Of a stretch of 64,000 nt of DNA, positions 1-12,614 are shown piece after piece (the first letter of the stretch is position 1; every line of letters begins with the position of its first letter). The position numbers and the translations under genes are program-made. Below the pieces are notes generated by a model. That model saw only the letters and a program-made list of their open reading frames with translations, had not been told where the DNA came from and ran no database searches. Source of the DNA: Ligula intestinalis (lineage: Eukaryota; Platyhelminthes; Cestoda; Diphyllobothriidea; Diphyllobothriidae); contig JAYGXS010000004.1 in the NCBI GenBank assembly GCA_036362985.1, positions 63,942,141 to 64,006,140 of the forward strand, in the 5' to 3' direction.

Positions 1-559
1 TGTGGTATAATGTCATGCGCGTTCCTTCTGTGCAGACAGACTGCTCAGTAAGCTATAACTCCTTTCCTAAATGTACCTGCCTGCTTACAAAACCTACAGC
101 CTGTTTTTGATGGCTTTCTTTTGGCGTCATTCTTGACATTATGTAATTTCGAAGTGAGAAGCAAATGACACAAGGAAAAGGCTTCATGGGAAATGCTATT
201 CATTTCCTGAAACTATAGATTGGATTCGCAATCATTTCCTCGGGCAGTTCCTGGTCGTCTTTTTTATCGCAGATATGTTAGTTAAATTGCAAACGATCTC
301 AGTATAGCGTGGTGCAGTTGTCGGAGATGTCAGCCCGCGTTTTCCATACACATGCGGGATTCCCGAAAAACCGGCAGCTAGAACTACATCAGATCTGTGA
401 GAGATGTCCTGCGATTCTACGAAGAATGAGCCATCTGCATCTGTCACTCAATAATCTTATGAAGGATGGCCTTTCGCACTTTATGGTAGCCGAGAGCTGA
501 GTGAAAACAGTTAGGGGGAAAAATACACATTCCATCCTCCTCAATCTTAACTTTCGGCC
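1..559. other. No gene seen; unassigned sequence
   Basis: Only short chance open frames occur here, with no recognisable protein or RNA similarity. It probably lies in an intron or upstream of the TMEM132-like gene and borders a decayed Penelope-like element. Confidence 0.4.
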
Positions 560-1500
560 TTATATTTCCGAAAATTCCCATCGAAAAGTTGAGAAGGTAG
601 ATTGGCGAACGTGCGTTTGATTTAGATAAACTCGCATCAAACCTTTACCTTTATATGGTAATTAACTAAATAAACTTTGCGGGTTGGTAGAAAAAATAGT
701 GCGATTGTCAGGGTAGGTAGGGGAGGGGTCAGGGTCAAAAATATGACCAGCGTTAGGGGGGACTGGTGGCCGAGAGAGGTACTAAATTGCGGGCTGTTGT
801 ATTAGCGGCTTTTGGCCATGGTAACTGTGGTGCCGCTACGAGGTTCTTTTTGGCGCCCAGGACCGGTCGGCTCAGCCTGGTGGCGGCCGCTGCTGCCGTG
901 GCCAACAGACGCTGTGGAATGAATTTTGATTAGCTTGAGGGTACCCTGTAGCTCACTCGAATGGCCTCTCTGGCATTCACGCGATGGTCTGAGTCTTTCA
1001 GGTGCGCTAGAATGGAACTGTTTATACCCTTTATCTGGCCCTTCTCTAACAATGCTGGAATGTATTCTTGTCCTCTTTTGGATAAACGCTGGCTCGTGCA
1101 ACCAATATATCCTGCCCCATAGGAGCAGGTGAATTAATAGACGCACATAGAATTGGTCTGGGCTGGCAGTTTGTCCTCGATCTCTCCGTTTAGGATGTGA
1201 GTAGTCGAGAACAGTACACGAGCGTTGGCTGCTGGAAAGGTGGTTGCTATGGATTGACTCAGGCGCCTCCTTAGAAGTTCACTTGGTCCATCCCCTTAAA
1301 ATGGGACCCTGATGAATATTGACTTTTTCTCTGCTGTTAACACTGAGGGCTTTGGCGGTGTTTCAGTCAGGTTCTTAGCGATAAATCGACTGGGATACCC
1401 ATTTTGACGAAATAGTACCTTCGAAAATCTTAATCAGGCCAGCAGATCCTTTTCGCCCTTTGTGTCAAACATCTTGCTAAAGTTTATTTGAAGTTTAACG
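560..1500 (-). pseudogene. Penelope-like element remnant, RT thumb to GIY-YIG region
   Basis: Read on the minus strand from about 1500 down to 560, several frames together give the 3' half of a Penelope-like element. The order is a segment around NGYPSRFIAKN, then LTAEKKSIFIRVPF, then a linker with FPAANARVLFS, then a GIY-YIG endonuclease core with GAGYIG near 1110-1090. The same blocks occur in the same order in the + strand element at 43.9-45.3 kb, which identifies it. Stops and frame changes break it, and the catalytic RT part is absent. PLE proteins normally fuse a reverse transcriptase to a GIY-YIG nuclease that nicks the target. This copy is a dead fragment. Confidence 0.75.
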
Positions 1501-2787
1501 GTACGAAACTAGCAACATGGGTGTATTGCCCGGACCACGTCTTCCTACGATAGACCTTCCGTTGAATAGTCCCGTCAGTCCTCTTTCTCGAGGCGTTGCC
1601 TTACCTTACATAGGTAACAAAACGCATTTATTCAACAGGAAAGGAATTCGAGTGCAGCGCATAAAGCAGCGTTACGTGCCCACCCCACAATCACCGGCTA
1701 AATTGTGAAACCACAACGCGGAAAGTTGTAGGCTCAACCACCACCGCCACCAACACCACGGCCAGTGATATTAGTGTCATCGTTTTTTTATTGTTGCTTC
1801 TGTCCTTTCCCTTGTTGTTTGCGTAAACATGGCATCAGTCCTGACTGCCTGTACCCCATCTGTCGGGCTGTTTAATTAACGTACCTCCCCTCTGCATGGC
1901 GCGCGTAAGCACACGCACAGAATCATGGGTGCCGTCAACAGGGGGCCATAAAGGAGTTGTATTTACAGCAGGCAGTTTCAAAGCGCTTCATGACAGCCTC
2001 ACTGTGAGTGCAACCTGCGGCCGCGAGCACTTTCACACGTTACGCTGGGGGGGGGGGGGGGGGGGGGAGCGGTCGAGGGAGCATGTTTGCGGCCTACCTA
2101 CAAAGCCGTGACAACCCCCAACTTCCTGTTACAGACCTTTACTGGCAAATAGTGGGGCGCCCCCGCGTAAATGTTGGGCTCTTGGTAGAAGTCCAGTTTG
2201 TCCCGGCCTGTGAGCCGCTTAGAGCTCCATGCTCTGTGCTTCTACTGCTATCTCCCACCTCTCCCCCTTCCCTGCATGTAGTATCGGCTCACCAAAGGCC
2301 GTCTGGATGAGTAACGGCGGTCTGACTCATGTTCGCTGCCTATATTTGGGGGAGGGGGGGGGGGGGGGGAGAGAACCCGGGGGCAGCCAAATAGCAATAG
2401 CTGCGTGCACATACTTGCGTGTGAGTGCGTTTCAGACCACGTCGCCCCCGCGACGGATAAGGCCACTGCGCCAGAAAGTGCTCGGGGGAGGCAGAGGAAT
2501 ATTACGCGGACACGTCTTTGAGAGCTTCAAAGGAGGGACGAGGCACCTCGATCTAATCTGGTCTGACACGACCACATGCGTCGTAACCCACAAACTTCGG
2601 AAATCTTATGTATGACAGAACCCTAATCAGGTTAGGCCCATCAGTGATAAACCAAAACACAGACGGGGAACGTGCCTCTCCACCCTATCTCCCCCTCCCC
2701 CCCCTACAAAGCGCGAATGCCCTCGTGACGGTAAATGTCGGTGCCCTTGAATGAGGTGTCGAAGGAAAAGAATTGATGATTTGGTTC
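1501..2787. other. No gene seen; G-rich tracts
   Basis: No coding similarity was found. The stretch has two long G runs, about 2047-2067 and 2349-2369. The open frames across them give glycine or proline runs and look like composition artefacts. Their lengths are likely to be unreliable in the assembly. Confidence 0.45.
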
Positions 2788-3310
2788 TCAGCGGGAAATC
2801 TGCAAACATTTTGATGGACTCTTAACTTTAAGTGCGGTAGCTAGATAGCTAGGGAAGGAGAGGAAGAGAGAGATATGAACTTTATTTTCAAGGCATAATT
2901 CCAAAATCTTCAGCAAAAAATTTCCTCCATTCCATAGGAATAAAACTAGGCACACAAACTCCCAACATCTGGATAGCAAAAGTAATCCATAATCGCAAAT
3001 GACTGCAATTTTTTACATCATATACTAGAAAAAAGTCGTCAAATATAGGCCAAATTGGACTGCTTTCAAAATATCGCTAGCGTTGTGACCATGTGCCCTA
3101 ATGACCTTGTGGTGCTTCAAATAAACAAAGAGGGATAAAACCGATTCATAATCGGCGAAGTAGGCCAACCGACGTATATATATAAGAAAATTTACGCGCG
3201 AGCAGAGGGAGGAAAAAATGGTGGCTCAAGTTGAAAAGCCCGTGCATGGTTTGGTTCTCAGTTAAAAGTCTGCAAACATTTCGAAAGAATTTTAAATTTG
3301 AGCGGGGCAA
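2788..3310 (+). repeat. Direct repeat pair plus dispersed repeat (family also at 28.0-28.3 kb)
   Basis: A block starting TTTGGTTCTCAG and running through TCTGCAAACATTT occurs near 2780-2840 and again near 3248-3310. Between them, 2870-3175 aligns with 28010-28320: both contain a TTTATTTT..AA start, CAGCAAAA, TCCATTC, ATCGCAAA, TTGGACTGC and GAGGGATAAAA in the same order. This is a dispersed non-coding repeat of unknown class. Confidence 0.6.
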
Positions 3311-5407
3311 CTAGAAATGGAGGAGTAGACAAAAAGGAGAGAGAGGGACGGGGACTTAAAGAACTGTGGGCGAAAACCTGCGTTGAGTTTTACTCTCCAG
3401 ATTACGCGAAAGGGATTAAAGCTGTCTGTTTGACGTGCCCAATGAGAAGCCCATCCTGGGTCGTCCTTCTGGCAACGCTAATCATCAAACCTCCCAGCCT
3501 TACAGCCTTCAAACTGACAGCCGCTGACCTCGTGGGATAAGACTGGGGTCTGTGGACTCAAATGTGTAACCCAATCGCATTAGATGAGTAAGCCAAACAC
3601 GTGCTCCCTGGATTAGCAATTGCCAGCAGTGAGGCAACCCCATGTGCAGAAAATCGGGTCGCAGAAGCACTGTCTTAAGTTGGACTTTTCGTGACAGGAC
3701 CCACTCGTCCGACTACGGGATTCCCGGTTTGCTTTCTGAACATTGAAATGTTCAGTTAAATATAGTTTTTTGTATGACTAAGGAACCCGCGCTGGCCTCT
3801 TGCTGAAAACTTTTTAATGAACTCATAGAAACGGGGTTTTCGTTGGTTCGCCATCCAACAAGTAAAAGAGAAGAGGAGCCCTTAAGAGCAGGCCCTTATT
3901 TTTCGTTCCTACCTAATAACATCTGATGTGCACATTTACAGGTTTGTCTAACACAAAAGGGCGATGGAACTGTAACATTCATTCCAGCCCTTTTTGGACG
4001 CTTTCTTTAACCTTTATATTAGGAAGGAATTAATATATTAACTGAACATGCCACATTTGTCTTTTCAACTCTCTCGAGTGTTGAAAATATGCCTCTGTAT
4101 CCTGACTGACTCATCTTTCCCTTTCAAAAACCCTGATGAACCCCACTCCTACAGCGAAGCATTTGTTGGGAACTACTTTTTGTGTCAGAAGTGCTGGCAA
4201 GATAGAGTCATTGTCTTCAAAATGTGAATTCCAGACAGAAAATTAACTAACTGTAACCGCTCGATTGCATGTGATTAATAGTATCATTATATTTGAAGGA
4301 GATTAAGATGGGTTACCTTTGAGTTCCCTATTTGTATATGTGTGTTGTGGTATCAGAAACATATTATCTCAGTTTGCTGCCGAGGCCATTTGAAATGAGC
4401 TAGTGTGGTGAAAAATAGCTTAAAAAGAGCAGACAGTGAAAAAATCGCCTTGGGATTTCTTAGGAGACAAAACTGTCGCTCTTGGGAGGAGGATCTAACG
4501 GGGAAAGGCATTACAGAGGTCACCAGGTCAACACCGAAGTGTGCAAGATAGGGCCAGATACTCCTTTGCTGATTGTAGAGTCCGCCGACAAGTTATATTT
4601 CCTTACTCGAATAAGTTCGATTATTCACGTAAGGAAGATATTCTTTATCTTTCTCTCAAGCGTTGAGCGCTTGTTGAGGGCTCCAAAAAACGATAAATCT
4701 TGCTGTAGACGTTGCTTCCGCCCCAAAAGCCGCACATAAAAGCCTGCACTGACCTCCGCAGTAGCCTTACTGGGTGTGAGTCGTCCAACGTTTCTTCACA
4801 GGTTTCTGGGCTATGATGTGATGTGCAGTATACGATAGGGAGCGAAAACAGCCACCGATCCTTGCTCAGTGACCGCTAGGATGACATTTTTAACGCAGCC
4901 GGCCAGGTAGACAAATAACCCAGTCTACTGCGATGATATCTGCTTCTGCTACATATTTTTGATTGTAAACTATTGAAAATGCGAACTCACTGTTCTAGAT
5001 TTGCATGAAATAGGGACAAATCCGCAGTTATCTACTGCCCTTAAGCAGATGCGGCGTATACTGCTGTTATACGAGGATCATCAATATATCTATATAACTA
5101 ACCACCTTTACCTCCAAGTTTATCTTTGGCATAGAAATAACTGCATTTGATGGCTAACTCAGGCAGAATAGCAGTTACTCTTTCAAGACGGATTTTCAGT
5201 TGCGTATGGTTTGAGTCATTTCTTTAGAAGAACGGAGCGTTTTGGTCATTGGAATCAGAATTTTGTTCTCCTGAGTTTTCGGACTCTTGTGGGAGGCCAT
5301 CATCGGGCATAAAAGCGTCAACATAAAACAAACAATAGTTATAGGGGTAGGAGCCTATCAACCGTTATAGGAAGCCGAAGGGGGAGAGGGGAGCAAAACC
5401 AGTTTCG
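3311..5407. other. No gene seen
   Basis: This is AT-leaning sequence with only short open frames of random composition. A CTGATGAACCCC..GCGAAGC string near 4133-4165 resembles a hammerhead core but has no convincing stem II. Confidence 0.4.
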
Positions 5408-5470
5408 GTCATGCGGAAATATCTGCGGAGAGCGATATATGCGGGCGCCAGCTCGATACATCGATTGACT
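5408..5470 (+). repeat. Dispersed repeat, inverted relative to 10222-10284
   Basis: About 60 bases here, including GATATATGCGGGCGCCAGC and TCGATACATCGATT, match the reverse complement of 10222-10284 closely. This shows a mobile or duplicated unit of unknown type, present in both orientations. Confidence 0.65.
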
Positions 5471-5579
5471 GAATTCTCATCCAAAGCCTTTGCTTCAATT
5501 AGTTCTCATCCTGTCATTTTGCTGGCATGGTCCATTTACCCCGCGGCTGTGAAGTTAAATTATGATTCCGGTAATCGAA

Positions 5580-5886
5580 ACGCCTTCTTCTTCTTCTTCT
5601 TCTACATACATACTTAGGATACGATCATTTGCCCCAATTCGTGAGTACTTTCTGTGTGAATTGTCCGCCTTTGTGTGTCCGATTTATTTCCCTCACGGAC
5701 TTCAATCGCTCCATAAAAAGAAGCCAATTTTTATCACAGAAACACGCCTACTTTATGTACCTTTCGTATCCCTTATTATAAGAAGGATGCTGATGATGGT
5801 GGCAATGGCGCTCTTCTTATTGTTGTTGTTTGTAGTGATGATTATGATGATGGTGGTGGTGGTGGTGGTGGTGGTGGTTACGGCGG
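5580..5886 (+). repeat. Microsatellites (TTC)n and (GGT)n
   Basis: A TTC run lies at about 5583-5602 and a GGT/GTG-rich run at about 5850-5885. The proline, serine or valine-rich open frames across them are composition artefacts. Confidence 0.7.
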
Positions 5887-5999
5887 CGGTGATATAACTG
5901 TTTCATTGGAGAGAATGACTTATATGGACCGTTAAGCAGGGTGTGAGAAATGGAACCACTTGCAAAACAGGCGAGAGGAAATCGGTAATTTTTATGGTT

Positions 6000-6260
6000 T
6001 GACTTAAGAGTGAACTTCGGTTTAAGTTTAGGCCTTAAGCAAGGGTTCGTGTTACCTCTAGGGTCACCATTTAGGGCAGGGTGAGGAGTACTGTCTAGGT
6101 TAGCGTTACGACGAGTTTTATGTTTACGACACGGAAATATTTACTCTTCGCGGCAACTATGTTCAGCACCGCCTTTATTACGTGGACGGGCCGTTCCTGT
6201 TCCCATCCTTTAAGTAATCCTTACTGTTGGCTCTCTCGGCTAAATTCAGGAAACAAATAA
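6000..6260 (+). repeat. Dispersed repeat with degenerate TTAGGG-like head (second copy 18990-19300)
   Basis: A TTTAGG-rich head (6015-6090) is followed by ATTTACTCTT, CCGCCTTTATTACGTGG and a GGGCCG..TAAGTAATC block. The same order occurs at 19090-19295, also after a TTTAGGGTT-rich head, so the two loci belong to one repeat family. Confidence 0.6.
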
Positions 6261-6720
6261 TGAGGGCTTGGAACTGCCCATAGACAGGCTCCTTAGCTTT
6301 TGACCGTTCTTATTGGTAAGCTTTCAAATACAGTTTATTGCAGTGTAAAGAGTGGCAATTGGTCCAAGGAGGAAATACAGACGATTGAGTAAGTGGGAGC
6401 GTAGATCAGCGGAGAGTAAAGTCGTGCGAGAATCGCTGCTCACATGGCAGCTCTTTCTGAGTTGCGAGGGCAGCCTGCGCAGTGAAATATATGTGCTCCT
6501 GATAACATCCGGGGGTCTTGTGAAATTAAACCCGACCATCATCGTTTCCACCATCTTCTGTTACTCAGTTGCGTATTCGCTGATTGCTAATTTTTGCAAT
6601 GAAGCATGTTGGTGAATAGCGCCACACAGTCGGATTTTTAAAAAAAACTTTGGAACGATACCCAACTTGCTATAGTTTTACAACTTGCTCCGGCATGCTG
6701 ATTACATCCGATGGTTAATC

Positions 6721-7100
6721 GTTAGGGGAGTTTGACAGATTTGCTTAATTCAGTTGACCCAGCTGTGAAAAATTCGCGGCCTTAGTGGTACTCGCACCCA
6801 CACAACAGGGAAAGCTTTTATGCAGCCAACGCTCTACCCTTAAACTACAAGGCACGCCGTAGGCCATGAGTTTTATCACACTTGCATTGATTTTACCCGC
6901 CGAACTTACTGGTCGTGTTGAATCCACCATTACGGAGCAGCAAGTTGTCTGCCCAGGCAGGATTTCCTGAGCAATCATTTAAGGTCCATCAGACTACCTA
7001 CTAGGCTGACTTAATTGTTAGGGTGGTTTTGCAGATTTGCTTAATTCTGTTGACCCAACTGTGAAAAAATTCGCAGGGAAGGCTTTTGCGCAGCCAACGT
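6721..7100 (-). repeat. tRNA-derived SINE-1, head-to-tail dimer
   Basis: On the minus strand this carries a pol III A-box-like stretch (complement of about 6828-6845, GTAGTTTAAGGGTAGAGC) and a B-box-like stretch (complement of 6787-6799, GGGTGCGAGTACC). An AAATTTTTCACA-type block and a body shared with other copies follow. A second, internally shortened unit follows at 7018-7100. Matching copies lie at about 15.08, 26.67, 38.65, 59.39 and 59.67 kb. Confidence 0.8.
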
Positions 7101-7394
7101 AAGGTTAATCGCCATAAACTCTCGTTTATTTTGCGATCCGTTTGGGTCTGAGTGGTGTTGATAAATTTCAATGTAGAGTCAGATTTAAAAAGGCACCAAA
7201 TTGGTTTCATTTTTAAGTTTCAGAAGACGTTAACTTTCAATCGCATTGAAGAACCTACAGCTGTTCTCTGACGTTAAGTACTGACGTAGAAATCAGGAGC
7301 ACTTATTGGCGTACGTTCACCCAATCGCTCATGGAACTCATCCGTCCCGCTTTGCCTGGGGTCTCAATAGAGGCACTGACAGCCGTAGCAGCTG

Positions 7395-7570
7395 GTCTTT
7401 AGGCAAATAGTATGACCGGCAAAGACTAGGGAGGTTGGAATGCTCATTTCTATCTGAATCATAGTCTTCAGCCAGTCATACCCAGACCCAAGTGGTGTCC
7501 CTTCAGAGCCTCGAACTGGCGATCCCTGTAATCAGAGTCAAACGCTCTAACCCTAATGCCCTAACTCCTA
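7395..7570 (-). repeat. SINE-2 copy with hammerhead-like core
   Basis: On the minus strand a B-box-like GTTCGAGGC is followed by CACCACTTGGGT, GACTGGCTGAAGA (CUGANGA core, complement of 7465-7471), GAAA (complement of 7447-7450), CATTCC and TCTTTGCCGGT. The same block order defines the copies at 28.3, 33.3 and 38.3 kb. Confidence 0.65.
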
Positions 7571-9242
7571 AAGCCCTAATATAAACATACCAGTGTGATC
7601 TGCGTGCTATAGCAGATCATGTGAAAACGGGATCTTCAAGGTTTGTGCCTAGTCTGAACTACATCGCACCTTCTTGGGAGCACTGATCATTTACACTGCC
7701 TCTTCTTGCTGCTGCTGACCATAAAGGGAACAGTCTGCCGTTCACGTTTCGGATATGTCCAACAGGTCGAACCCTAGTTTGGGCCCCAGACCAGCAGGCG
7801 AAAGCCCCCTCCTTCTGTAATACAGGGCAGGGTCTGATAAAGAGTATGCAATCTGGCCAATAAAAGGCAAATAAAATCTAAATCTTTTTAAAAATTCAGT
7901 TTATAACAGTAGAAAAGCAAGAATAATTGTTTCAATACTCTAATGTTGGTCTACGAATATCAAAAAATCGAATTAACTCTGGAGCATAAATAAGTAAAAA
8001 TTGTGACATTTGCCACACCAAATAAACTATAAGTCAATAAAAAGAGCGTTACTAAATTGATGTGTTTATTTATGGCGCGTTATTTTTGTTGCTACGACAG
8101 TGGACCATTTTCTGGAATTCCACCGTCGGGGACTTCGCCTTTCCTCCAGTATGACTCTATTTGTGCGTTAGCACCCAGGCCACGTAACTAGTCCTGTCAC
8201 AAATTCCGATTATCACGTACAGTCTTTTTGAAAGCAATAAATCCAGTCCCCTTGGCATAATTTCCACTAAAGTGGGGCAGTAGCGTATTTGTCACACTTG
8301 CGTTACGCAGGCGTTAAATGAATCAGTTCAAGGAGGGGTAGGAGGCGGTTCAGGGAGTCTCTTGCCAGGTCTGTCTGATGGAGATGATTTTTACTTTGTA
8401 GAAGAGTTGGCAGGCGAGGAGAGAGGGGAGGGGGGACTTTGAAGCCCCCGTACATGTCGCTGTGTCAACACGCCGAAGGTAATTCAGTTTCCAATCCTCT
8501 CTATTTTTTGTCGATTAGGCACCGCTTAGTCAGCCCTTTTTCGGAACCTGGCCAGCGGTAATAAGCGGCATGACATTTTTAAAGCGGCCAACCTTTACAA
8601 CTCGTCTCCTGAACTCAAAACTTTCTACTAATCGTCTTCAGGATTCCTATTTAGATCTCCATGCAATGGCTGAATCAGATTAGGAGTCGTGGCATCATGA
8701 ACGGTAGAACGTCCATCGTAGTCAAGATGAACTGTCCTTTTAGTACTACAGGCGGACTTGGGGTGTTGGAGCATGGATGCACGAGTGGTGAGATGTCCAC
8801 GTTCCGTATGTATCTCGGTCTTGTAGTCTTGTCTGCGCCCACTATATTTCCAGCTTCAGAGTTTTTTCTATTTTCAAAACAACTAACTATCATTGCTGAT
8901 TGTTTGCAAAACGTGTCCCTGGCAAGGGAAAGGAACAGTAACCCTCGTTAATATAGGAGACCCTGACCAGTATGCCAAAACACCCAAATTTTGTTTACTC
9001 CTTGCCAGACAGGAGTTTCCTTGGCAGTGGTTTCGGATACAACAAGCCATAGTTTTTTGTCATACGCTAGCCGTGAGAATGGGGTTTTTATGAGTTGGTA
9101 AAACTGATCAACCAAAAAAGTATTTTGTGAAAATTAGTAAAAAAGTCGTACAATTTTGTTAAAATAATTTAATGCGCTGGCTATATGTCGACGGCGTTGG
9201 GCGCGTAACTTGAAAGAAGGCGCAAACAGCAAATCTAGGTCA
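7571..9242. other. No gene seen
   Basis: No protein similarity was found. Open frames at 8661-8951 on both strands are under 100 codons, and neither shows a recognisable motif. Confidence 0.4.
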
Positions 9243-9796
9243 ATTTGAGCTCAAATCGAGCTGGAATTGTCCTCGATAAACGTGGAAATGTGGAGTTTTA
9301 TTCCGAAAACTATCCTTTGCTCAAAACTCAATAAAAATGGAATTTTGGAAGACTTGTTGTAATATTACCCAGAAACCTCGGGCTTTTTTACATACGATAT
9401 CACAAGCCCACCCTCAACCTAATCAAAACTCTAAAACTCTCCCTATCCTTAGCCTAAACCCAGACCTAACCTTTATTCCAAACCTAACACTAACCCCTGA
9501 TCCTAAAGACTACCTTTACCCTAACACTTCTCCTCACCCTAACACTAACCCTTACCCTAAATCTAATCCTAATCCCATACCCTTACCCGAACCCTATACC
9601 TAAACCTAACCCTTACCTTAACCTTTACCCTAATCCTCACCCCTAACTCTTACCCTAACACTAACCCTACCCGTTACCCTAGCACTTACTTTTACCCAAA
9701 CCTCTAACCATAATCCTAACCCTTAACCCAAATCGAGCTCGAATCCCTGTCGAAAAAGCTGGAAATACGGTGTTTTATTCAGCCACTACCAAGAAA
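9243..9796 (+). repeat. Degenerate telomere-like CCCTAA array inside a direct duplication
   Basis: From about 9410 to 9740 the sequence is dominated by imperfect CCCTAA, CCTAAC and ACCCTT units. Both sides carry related segments of about 65 bases (9243-9310 and 9729-9796). They share AAATCGAGCT.GAAT, TCGA.AAA, TGGAAAT and GTTTTATTC in order. The leucine and proline-rich open frame across the array is an artefact. Confidence 0.75.
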
Positions 9797-11535
9797 ACTC
9801 CTGCCTCCTTACCATATTCCAAAGACTAGCCGCAGTCGAAAAATTAACCACAAACGTAGCCTTAACCAAAAACCTTTCTTAACCTTACCCCTTATCCTGA
9901 CTTGAACAATAGCCCTTATCTCCCTAGAAGTCATCCGAAAACGATTCTTATACCCACATCTTGCTGTTTTTCTTCATGCTTACTTATCACAGGAAGAATT
10001 TCCTGGTGTCCTAGGCGTACCTAAAGGATTGCTGCTATCCCAATTTCGGCTTTTCAGTTTCCGTAGAAATTAATTTCTCTAATCGGTATAGATCAGTTTA
10101 CTGAAGGTCTATAGGCATAGCCCGAAATTTGATGGATATATTTCGGCCAAACTCCACCAGCTACTTCGAGATCACCGCATGATATACACATGCTACCAAC
10201 GGGCATACAGCACTGAGAACTTACTGAACCGATGTATCGAGCTGGCGCCCGCATACATCGCCCTCCGCAAGCATATCCTCACGGCCGACACTGGTGGTTA
10301 ATGGGTTCTCTCCCTTTCCCTCCCACTGTTGATTGGCTTCTGCTCCTTATAACTGTTGCTCGTCTTTTTGTGGATGCTTTTATCTCTGACGACGGACTCC
10401 CGCAATAGCCCGATAGCTCAGAGCAGTAAATTAATTGATCCGATGCTCGACAATTATTCTTCCTTATCTACTCTTTGCTGTAATTTATCTTACTGGCAAC
10501 AATGGTACTAGTTTTTAGCTGGTTGTCGGCAAACCCGTTCATCATCGTCCCTTCGAAAGGAACTATTCTGATATTCAGATAGCAGTCTCTCTTCAATAAG
10601 GCAGCAGCTATCGCCTCAAATGCCTTCGAAGGCTGCACATACAAGAAAGTGATTGCATCTGGCTATTCATTGTTGGAGGGTTCGCCTTTTCCACGCCACG
10701 GAAAGGTTCGATTAACAAAACGTTCTAGCCCGTATTACCTTTCTGAGTGACGGATGCCACTGCGTTCATTTATCGAAGACTCTATCTTAACAATGAACCT
10801 GTTTACTGTGACATCCTTTTGCCATTTCCTGTTACTGGTGTTTGTTGTACCTAACTCTGAGCGGTACATATAAAATAAGTGGTTGCACGTTATTTAATGA
10901 TATGTTTCAAGTCTTCCTACAGGCCCTCCAATGTAGGTCTTTAGACACCTAATTTCACGAAACCCAGGTTTGCGGCAGTTATTTACAGGTGTGGTCAATC
11001 AGGAGTAACTTACTCCGCTATTTGACGCGACTCAGAGCTACGGCTAAATCCAGACATTTTTCCTATTTTATAAATTGATTTGCGATGGAAATGGCTTCCT
11101 TTAATGACGCTCGCGCATTAAAATAAGCAGGTTACGGTAAAGTAGCGAAATTGGAAAGCAGCTTGTGAACTGTAAATATATGGTGAATGAGAGTTCAGAC
11201 CATTAGAGATAATCACAATATTCCCCAGCCTTTTCGCAATTAAGACTTCGCTGCCATTTTCTCGGAGTAAATCTGACATCTTTGCTAATTATTTCCGTTT
11301 ATTTTTCTTAGCTAAATAGAGTTTTATGAATAAAAATGGTGTACAACTTTTCAAGTATGAATATAAAATTTGTGCGCCTGAGTATTGAGGTCTCTTGATT
11401 AGTGTTCGCCTTGGGAAGCGCATGTGTTTGCGCATAGCTGCCGTCCATCGTGCGGACGGATTTTCGATGTCTTCACGGTCTCAAACACGTGAGACCGAAC
11501 TCCGTCTAGCGACTCCACCGTAATTATGCCAAGTA
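9797..11535. other. No gene seen; second copy of 5.4 kb repeat at 10222-10284
   Basis: Apart from the short repeat that matches 5408-5470 in inverse orientation, nothing recognisable was found. No open frame of note lies here. Confidence 0.45.
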
Positions 11536-12472
11536 CAGTAGACGCCGTTGATTATGCAATATTTCGACACATGCGAACGACTAACACTCTTTCGCTAATC
11601 GAAATTGACTCCAGTTGTGACACTTATTATCGTGTAGTGTATTCTGAAATCATTTCAGTCAGGATAGGAAGCCGGCTTTTTAACGAGCTTCATTCCGACT
11701 CCTAGCAAAAAGTATCTATTGTAAAAACTGACTACTTCATTAGTATGCCTTTTTATCATTGATTTTGAATGCTTTTATAAATTCAAATATATTTTATGGA
11801 AAACACGCATGAGAAAATTATTTTTTGTACTTGTTTGATAGCAAATTACGCGCTCTTTAAATTTTAAACTCAAAGAAAGGGTAGCTTCTGGTTTTAAATT
11901 AGTTGCTAATTATGAGCTTTTTTACGATCGTTAGGTCTTCATCCATAATAACTCGTATCCGTCAATTTATTAGTGCTGCCTATACTGCATAAAATATATT
12001 CCAAATCTTTTTTCAGTATTTGATGACTGCTACGTGACGTCTTTCTCAAATTGTAGGCGAAACTGTACATTTTCTTAAACAGGATGCACCCAAAGCCAGT
12101 TTTTAAACCTTGAATTCGAGTGTAGCATTCACTCATTTAGAAAACTGTTCGGCAATTGGGCAACTTTTTTGAAACCGAAAGCTGCCCTTTCTTTGAGTAT
12201 AAATTTTAAAGAACGCGTAATTTGCTATCATACATGTACAAGAAATAGTTTTCTCGTGTATGTTTTCCATAAAATATATTTGAATTTATAAAGGCAGTCA
12301 AAATAAATGATAAAAAGGCATACTTCTTAAGTAGTCAGTTTTTACAATGAAAACGTTTTGCTAGGAGTCGGAACGCAGCTCGCTAAAAAGCCGGCTTCCT
12401 ATCCTGACTGAAATGACTTCAGAATATACTACACGATGATCAATATCACAACTGGAGTCCATTTCGATTGTC
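11536..12472. mobile_element. Palindromic TA/CAGTAGA element, right end truncated
   Basis: The left end is TA followed by CAGTAGACGCC at 11536. The left arm (11596-11930) pairs with the right arm (12150-12472) as a long imperfect inverted repeat. Matching blocks include GGAAGCCGGCTTTTTA, GTATGCCTTTTTATCATTGA and AAATTCAAATATATTTTATGG. The outer right terminus is missing compared with the 31.1 kb copy. No transposase is visible, so it is non-autonomous. It sits about 140 bases before the first exon seen here. Confidence 0.75.
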
Positions 12473-12476
12473 TAAG

Positions 12477-12560
12477 TTCCGCAAATATTCCCATGGTTAA
12501 TATTATAAGCCAGTTTTTGGCAAACAATTGTCTTCAGCAACTCTTCATCAGAACAAAGAT
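12477..12560 (+). repeat. Short dispersed repeat (second copy near 42950-43025)
   Basis: The order GCAAA.ATTCCCATG, TTTTGGCAA, and CAACT.TTCATCAG is shared with 42950-43025. The class is unknown. The shared TCATCAG end is reminiscent of PLE and SINE tails. Confidence 0.55.
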
Positions 12561-12614
12561 TTGCAAGGGAAATTAACGCTGTACAGCATGCCATTTTTTC
12601 TTCCTCTTTGTTAG

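Noticed and set aside
1300..1330. CTGATGAATATTG as a hammerhead core
   Set aside because: No following stem II or GAAA. It lies inside PLE coding sequence read on the other strand.
2008..2310. Glycine-rich protein frames over G tracts
   Set aside because: Homopolymer artefacts. All frames across the run are open, with no conserved ends.
4130..4170. CTGATGAACCCC with GCGAAGC as a hammerhead
   Set aside because: The intervening sequence cannot form stem II, and the last core base is G. Kept only as a possible decayed tail.
9337..9603. 88-codon Pro/Asn/Leu-rich protein
   Set aside because: It is a translation of the degenerate CCCTAA array.
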